From NCBI RefSeq assembly GCF_020320395.1, contig NZ_JAEDAH010000088.1, positions 143,527-193,403 on the forward strand: a DNA stretch of 49,877 nt. Reading direction: 5' to 3'. Within the stretch, counting starts at the first letter, position 1. The number at the start of each line of letters is the position of its first letter. This document shows, piece by piece, positions 44,959 to 49,877 of the stretch. The position numbers and the translations under genes were made by a program. Origin of the DNA: Thalassolituus marinus (GTDB lineage Bacteria > Pseudomonadota > Gammaproteobacteria > Pseudomonadales > Oceanobacteraceae). The notes below the pieces were generated by a model. The model searched no databases. It had not been told where the DNA came from and worked only from the letters and a program-made list of their open reading frames with translations.

Positions 44959-47613
44959 ATGAGCAAACAGGAAGCCTTGCAGTTAGACCCCTTGCTGAGA
45001 GATAAAGTCCGCCTGCTGGGAAACCTTCTCGGTCACACCATCGAAAATCAGTACGGCGACGAAATGCTGCGGCGTATTGAAGATATCCGTAAACAGGCGA
45101 AAAAAGCCCGTGCTGGTGACAACGCTGAACGTGATCGCCTGCTGGCACTGCTGAAAACCATGCCGGATGACGCACTGGTTCCTGTAGTGCGAGGTTTCAA
45201 TCAGTTCCTGAATCTCGCCAATATTGCTGAGCAACAGCATGGAGCCAGCTGGCGCCGTCAGGATTTTCATCAGGATGAAGTCGAGCAGATGTTTAATTCC
45301 CTGCTCGACCGGCTGCAGGCCTCCGGTGTGGATGGTGTCGAACTGACACACAAAGTGGCCGATACCAATATTGAGCTGGTACTGACGGCTCACCCTACTG
45401 AAATTACCCGCCGGACCCTTATTCAGAAATACGACCTGATCGCGAGTCTGCTACAACAGCGTGATGACCTGCGTGATGACCATCCATCGCTGCCACACAT
45501 AGAACAGCAATTGTCTTCTCTGGTGGAAGAAATCTGGTACACCGATGAAATTCGTCAGGTGCGTCCTACTGCTGTAGATGAGGCAAAATGGGGTTTTGCC
45601 GTTATTGAAAATTCGTTGTGGCAGGCTGTGCCGGATTTACTGCGCAATCTGGATGAATCATTGCGTGAGCGTGGTGCCGGTGCATTACCACTGACCGCGG
45701 CACCGGTGCGTTTCTCTTCCTGGATGGGGGGGGACCGTGATGGCAATCCGAACGTAACCTCAGTGGTTACCCGTGAAGTGCTGCATCTGGCACGCTGGAT
45801 GGCGGCCGATCTGTTTTTACGCGACGTTGAAGAGTTAAGCATGCAGTTATCGATGTCTGCAGCATCTGCCGAGCTGAAACATTACATTGGCGAGGAAACG
45901 CTTGAGCCGTACCGGCGTTGTCTGCATAGCGTGCGAGAACGCCTGGAAGATACCAAGGTGTGGGCGGCGGCGATGGCGAAAGGTCAGGACAGCCACTGCC
46001 AGCCATTATTGGATGAAGAAGAGCTGCTGCAACCGTTAATGCTTTGCTATCACAGCCTGGTCGACTGCGGACAGGAGAGCGTCGCTAATGGCCTGCTCCT
46101 TGATACCCTGCGCCGCGTTGCCTGTTTTGGCCTGACTTTATTGCGACTGGATGTTCGTCAGGAATCTACGCGTCATGCTGATGTGTTGCAGGAGATTTGT
46201 CATTTTTACGGCTGGGGTGATTACCACAGCTGGGACGAAGAGAAAAAGCAGACGTTTCTGATCACTGAACTGAAGTCGCGCCGTCCTTTGATACCGGTCA
46301 GCTGGCAGCCCTCGGCTGAAGCACAGGAAGTACTGGATACTATGAACGTACTGGCTACCAGAGCCGGCGACGGGGTGTCGTGTTACATCATTTCCATGGC
46401 AAGTGAGCCATCGGATGTGCTGGCCGTTGCATTGCTGTTACAAGCCTGTGGCGTACGTGATCATCTGCCCATTGTCCCCTTGTTTGAAACCCTGGATGAC
46501 CTGAAACAGTCATCACCACGTATGGAAAAACTGTGGTCACTGGAATGGTACCGTGATTACTGTCAGGGCGCTCAGCAAGTGATGATCGGCTACTCCGATT
46601 CATCCAAGGATGCCGGACAGCTGGCTGCGGTATGGGCCCAGTACCGGGCGCAGGAATCGTTATCTGCGGTGGCTCGCGACAAAGGCATTCGTCTGCGCCT
46701 GTTCCATGGTCGCGGTGGCAGCGTTGGGCGTGGTGGTGGCCCTGCTCACCGGGCGATTCTGGCGCAGCCGCCGGGTTCAGTGGCAAATGGTTTGCGGGTG
46801 ACAGAGCAGGGCGAAATGATCCGCTTTAAATTCGGTTTACCCGACGTCGCTACCCGTAACCTGAAGGTATACGTTTCTGCTGTACTCGAAGCGAACCTGC
46901 TACCGCCAGAAGCTCCGGGTGAGGAATGGCGTGAGATGATGGAGCAGCTGGCTGCTGACGGCGTCAAATCCTATCGGGCGATGGTGCGCGATACCGCCGA
47001 CTTTGTTCGTTATTTTCGTTCAGCAACCCCTGAGCAGGAACTGGGCAAGCTGGCATTAGGTAGCCGTCCGGCGCGGCGTAAAAGCGGTGGTGGTATTGAA
47101 ACCTTGCGTGCAATTCCGTGGATTTTTGCCTGGACGCAAATGCGTCTGATGTTACCCGCATGGTTAGGCTCTGACGAAGCTCTCGGCACAGCAATAGCTG
47201 CCGGAAAGCTTGATGAGCTACGATCGATGTATCAGGGCTGGCCATTTTTCCGTACTTATATCGATATGCTGGAAATGGTGTTGTCGAAAGCCGATGCAGA
47301 AATCGCCCATTATTATGAAGCGCGCCTGGTGGAGCCTGAATTGCAGCCACTTGGAAGTCAGCTTCGCAGTCGTATGGCCACTATTCGTGCTCATGTTCTG
47401 CAGATTAAGGAGCAGCAAAGCCTGCTGCAGAATAACCTGGCATTGCAGCAGTCGATGAGTGTACGTAATCCATACACAGATCCTTTGCACTACCTGCAGG
47501 CTGAGTTGCTCTATCGCGAGCGTCAGGATCAGGATGTGATCAGCGCTGAAGTTGAAAAGGCGTTAAAAGTCAGTATGGCCGGCATCGCCGCTGGTATGCG
47601 TAACACTGGCTGA
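44959..47613 (+). CDS. ppc: Phosphoenolpyruvate carboxylase
   Basis: An 884-residue anaplerotic enzyme making oxaloacetate from PEP and bicarbonate. The catalytic His is in VLTAHPTEITRRT (about 138). GYSDSSKDAG (about 543), FHGRGGSVGRGGGP (about 579) and TEQGEMIRFKFG (about 615) are family blocks, and the C-terminus MRNTG is typical. ATG 44959 with GAGGAG upstream gives E. coli-like length; a longer in-frame extension from 44845 is not family-like. Confidence 0.96.
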   Translation: MSKQEALQLDPLLRDKVRLLGNLLGHTIENQYGDEMLRRIEDIRKQAKKARAGDNAERDRLLALLKTMPDDALVPVVRGFNQFLNLANIAEQQHGASWRRQDFHQDEVEQMFNSLLDRLQASGVDGVELTHKVADTNIELVLTAHPTEITRRTLIQKYDLIASLLQQRDDLRDDHPSLPHIEQQLSSLVEEIWYTDEIRQVRPTAVDEAKWGFAVIENSLWQAVPDLLRNLDESLRERGAGALPLTAAPVRFSSWMGGDRDGNPNVTSVVTREVLHLARWMAADLFLRDVEELSMQLSMSAASAELKHYIGEETLEPYRRCLHSVRERLEDTKVWAAAMAKGQDSHCQPLLDEEELLQPLMLCYHSLVDCGQESVANGLLLDTLRRVACFGLTLLRLDVRQESTRHADVLQEICHFYGWGDYHSWDEEKKQTFLITELKSRRPLIPVSWQPSAEAQEVLDTMNVLATRAGDGVSCYIISMASEPSDVLAVALLLQACGVRDHLPIVPLFETLDDLKQSSPRMEKLWSLEWYRDYCQGAQQVMIGYSDSSKDAGQLAAVWAQYRAQESLSAVARDKGIRLRLFHGRGGSVGRGGGPAHRAILAQPPGSVANGLRVTEQGEMIRFKFGLPDVATRNLKVYVSAVLEANLLPPEAPGEEWREMMEQLAADGVKSYRAMVRDTADFVRYFRSATPEQELGKLALGSRPARRKSGGGIETLRAIPWIFAWTQMRLMLPAWLGSDEALGTAIAAGKLDELRSMYQGWPFFRTYIDMLEMVLSKADAEIAHYYEARLVEPELQPLGSQLRSRMATIRAHVLQIKEQQSLLQNNLALQQSMSVRNPYTDPLHYLQAELLYRERQDQDVISAEVEKALKVSMAGIAAGMRNTG

Positions 47614-47621
47614 TTCCCCGC

Positions 47622-47650
47622 ACCGCGCCAGTATTGGCGCGGTTTCTTTT
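47622..47650 (+). terminator. Intrinsic terminator of ppc
   Basis: ACCGCGCC and GGCGCGGT form an 8-bp stem with a 6-base loop, followed by TTCTTTTT, just after the ppc stop codon. Confidence 0.92.
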
Positions 47651-47736
47651 TGTCGTCTATACCAAAGTCTGGCGTTCTCACGGCTGTATTTTCGTGACAA
47701 TCACTTGAGCAATAGTGGCGCTCGGAGTAAGGTTAG

Positions 47737-48474
<738 letters not shown>

Positions 48475-48488
48475 CAGACGCGATTGAA

Positions 48489-48514
48489 GAAAAGGGCCGT
48501 AAGGCCCTTTTTTT
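48489..48514 (+). terminator. Intrinsic terminator of adk
   Basis: AAAAGGGCC and GGCCCTTTT pair around GTAA, with a long T-run directly after. Confidence 0.94.
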
Positions 48515-48930
48515 GTGCACGGCGTATTCAGCCGGATAGTAAGAAAACCGTAAAGCGTCACTGAATAGTCAAACTTTTTTCAGGACATTCAATAAGTTAC
48601 CTTAATTGAATATCGGCTTCTGTATTTACTTAACAGTTTATAAGTCAGAAGAATTCATTCCATTAATACGAACTGAGGTTCGGTTATATAATCCTCTGGC
48701 AGAGTGATATTCATTTTCCGGCTTTATGATTTAACGACTCGCGAGAATAAATATCGGCGCCTTATTTTACACCCGGTAAGTAAAAAGACCGCTCTGGCCT
48801 GCTTAGTCCGTTAAATATTTTGGTATTTGTATAATAAAAATACTATTATTGATTCTGGTTAGCTTCAGTGCATATATATTTGTGCTAGCGTTCAGATTAC
48901 CTGATCAGAAAAACTTCAGAGGAAAGCAAA
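48515..48930 (+). promoter_or_regulatory. AT-rich leader region of the AT-hook protein gene
   Basis: This 416-bp stretch has no reading frame worth calling and is clearly more AT-rich than its neighbours. Candidate promoter parts are TTGATT (48849-48854), 18 bp, then TATATA (48873-48878), and isolated TATAAT hexamers at 48687-48692 and 48830-48835. An SD GAGGAAAG lies just before the ATG at 48931. The AT tracts could be UP elements or binding sites for the encoded AT-hook protein. No RNA gene could be recognised. Confidence 0.4.
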
Positions 48931-49758
48931 ATGGCCAGACCTAAAAAAGCTCCAGCTAAACGCGGTCGTAAGCCGGCAGCGACTAAAGCTGCTGATGCAG
49001 TACCTGCTGTTGTAGCAAAAGCAGCAGCCGCAGCTGAAAAAGCAGCCGCAGCCGTCACTAAACAAATGGCTAAGGTAGAAGCTGCTGGTAAAAAAGCAGA
49101 TGCTGCTAAAGCAAAAACAACCCCTGCTGGTAAGCGTGCGGCGGCAACTGCTGCAGCAGCTCTGAAAGCAGAAAAAGCAAAACTGGCTTCTCTGAAAGCA
49201 GCTGCACGTACTGCCACCATCGCAGTTAAAGCGGCTGAAATTGAAGCGAAAGGCGAAGAAGCCGCTGCTAAAGCGAAAGCAGCTGTTGAAGCTTTTGCTG
49301 CCACACTGGCCGCTAAAGCAGATGCTGATCTGGCTAAAGCCGTTGCCGCTTTTGAAGCTAAGTGGAAGAAAACCCGCAGCAAGCAGGATGCAGCTAAAGT
49401 TGCGGCACGCACTAAAAAAGAGAATACAAAAGCAGCGGCTGAAGCTAAAAAGCTGAAAGCCAAAGCAGAAGCTCTGACTAAGCCTGCAGCAGCGCCTAAG
49501 CGTCGTGGCCGTCCGGCTAAAGCTAAGCCAGCGGCAGATGCGGCACCTAAGCGTCGCGGTCGTCCACCAAAGGCGAAGCCAGCAGCTGAAGCAGCAGCGC
49601 CGAAGCGTCGTGGTCGTCCGGCTAAGGCAAAAGCCGCTGCACCTGCAGCAGCGCCTAAGCGTCGTGGTCGTCCAGCGAAAGCGAAGCCAGCAGCATCTGC
49701 TGCGGCGGCAGCGCCAAAGCGTCGTGGCCGTCCACCTAAAGCGAAAGTGGAAGCCTGA
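48931..49758 (+). CDS. Histone H1-like AT-hook protein (AlgP-like)
   Basis: A 275-residue Ala/Lys-rich protein. Residues 1-20 carry a first hook-like KRGRKP. A helical Ala/Lys/Glu coiled region (about 35-180) follows. Five C-terminal repeats of about 17-20 residues each start PKRRGRPxKAK; GRP cores of AT-hooks insert into the minor groove of AT-rich DNA. Layout matches Pseudomonas AlgP/AlgR3, a histone-like protein linked to alginate and nucleoid functions, though low complexity makes orthology uncertain. The repeat DNA is directly repeated at about 49495-49745 and so prone to length change. Confidence 0.85.
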   Translation: MARPKKAPAKRGRKPAATKAADAVPAVVAKAAAAAEKAAAAVTKQMAKVEAAGKKADAAKAKTTPAGKRAAATAAAALKAEKAKLASLKAAARTATIAVKAAEIEAKGEEAAAKAKAAVEAFAATLAAKADADLAKAVAAFEAKWKKTRSKQDAAKVAARTKKENTKAAAEAKKLKAKAEALTKPAAAPKRRGRPAKAKPAADAAPKRRGRPPKAKPAAEAAAPKRRGRPAKAKAAAPAAAPKRRGRPAKAKPAASAAAAAPKRRGRPPKAKVEA

Positions 49759-49764
49759 TTAAAG

Positions 49765-49794
49765 AAAGCCCGGTTCATTCCGGGCTTTTTTTTT
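49765..49794 (+). terminator. Intrinsic terminator of the AT-hook protein gene
   Basis: AAAGCCCGG and CCGGGCTTT pair around a 6-base loop, followed by a T-run, 6 bases after the stop codon. Nothing recognisable lies between it and the window end. Confidence 0.94.
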
Positions 49795-49877
49795 GGTTCA
49801 TCGCATTTAAGCGTGAAAAATGAGAACGGCAGTAAAATCGGTTAAGTTTGCATTCGCCAAAACCCAAACAAAACCGA

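Noticed and set aside
48897-49778. A 293-codon antisense frame opposite the AT-hook gene
   Set aside because: It is an Ala/Gly/Arg-rich shadow of GCx/AAA-rich repeats in the real gene, which has an SD, terminator and family-like motifs.

Overview
The window is about 50 kb of a gammaproteobacterial chromosome with no rRNA, tRNA, CRISPR array, phage or plasmid genes seen. Gene order and protein style point to a marine Oceanospirillales- or Pseudomonas-related organism (inference). The supports are the blocks rpoE-mucA-mucB-rseC-mucD-lepA-DUF4845-rnc-era-recO-pdxJ-acpS, gacS/barA-cysM-rlmD-relA-mazG and ppc-adk, a Pseudomonas-type AT-hook histone-like protein, and a TonB2/TtpC-type energy-transduction operon.

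Left part (1-17.9 kb) is the accessory and more interesting half. It opens with the right end of a repeat element, a leucine-rich-repeat lipoprotein gene, a divergent LysR regulator and a GAF/HD-GYP protein. A phosphate-starvation-type module follows. A consensus PHO box with a correctly spaced -10 precedes a TonB-dependent receptor gene and a very highly codon-optimised beta-helix lipoprotein gene. A cluster of 11-bp-periodic PHO repeats, again with a correctly spaced -10, precedes a six-gene operon: DUF3450, TtpC, ExbB, ExbD, TonB and TPR protein. A complete 694-bp MITE-like element with 15-bp terminal inverted repeats and a 9-bp target duplication has inserted into the 3' arm of that operon's intrinsic terminator. 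The partial copy at the window start also abuts a T-tract. Beyond it are a DUF6091-type putative solute-binding protein, a DUF4442 hot-dog protein and a secreted metallophosphatase.

Middle part (17.9-26 kb) holds mostly household genes: a lipoprotein alpha/beta hydrolase, an unknown membrane-anchored protein, an enoyl-CoA hydratase/HIBYL-CoA hydrolase-like enzyme, an HDOD gene broken by a one-base frameshift, ygfZ, sdhE-ygfX, a ParD-like/map pair and nadB.

Right part (26-49.9 kb) is conserved core. It has the envelope-stress sigma factor operon (rpoE, mucA, mucB, rseC, mucD), then lepA-DUF4845-rnc-era-recO-pdxJ-acpS with overlapping stop/start codons and no lepB in its usual place. The gacS/barA hybrid kinase lies tail to tail with acpS. 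It continues with cysM, rlmD, relA-mazG, a small ribbon-helix-helix-like protein, ppc and adk, and ends with the AT-hook protein behind a 415-bp AT-rich leader.

Working model (inference): under phosphate limitation PhoB would switch on the receptor, the lipoprotein and a dedicated TtpC-type TonB motor, so that a phosphorus-containing substrate could be taken across the outer membrane. The nearby metallophosphatase and binding protein are possible partners but lack a convincing PHO box.
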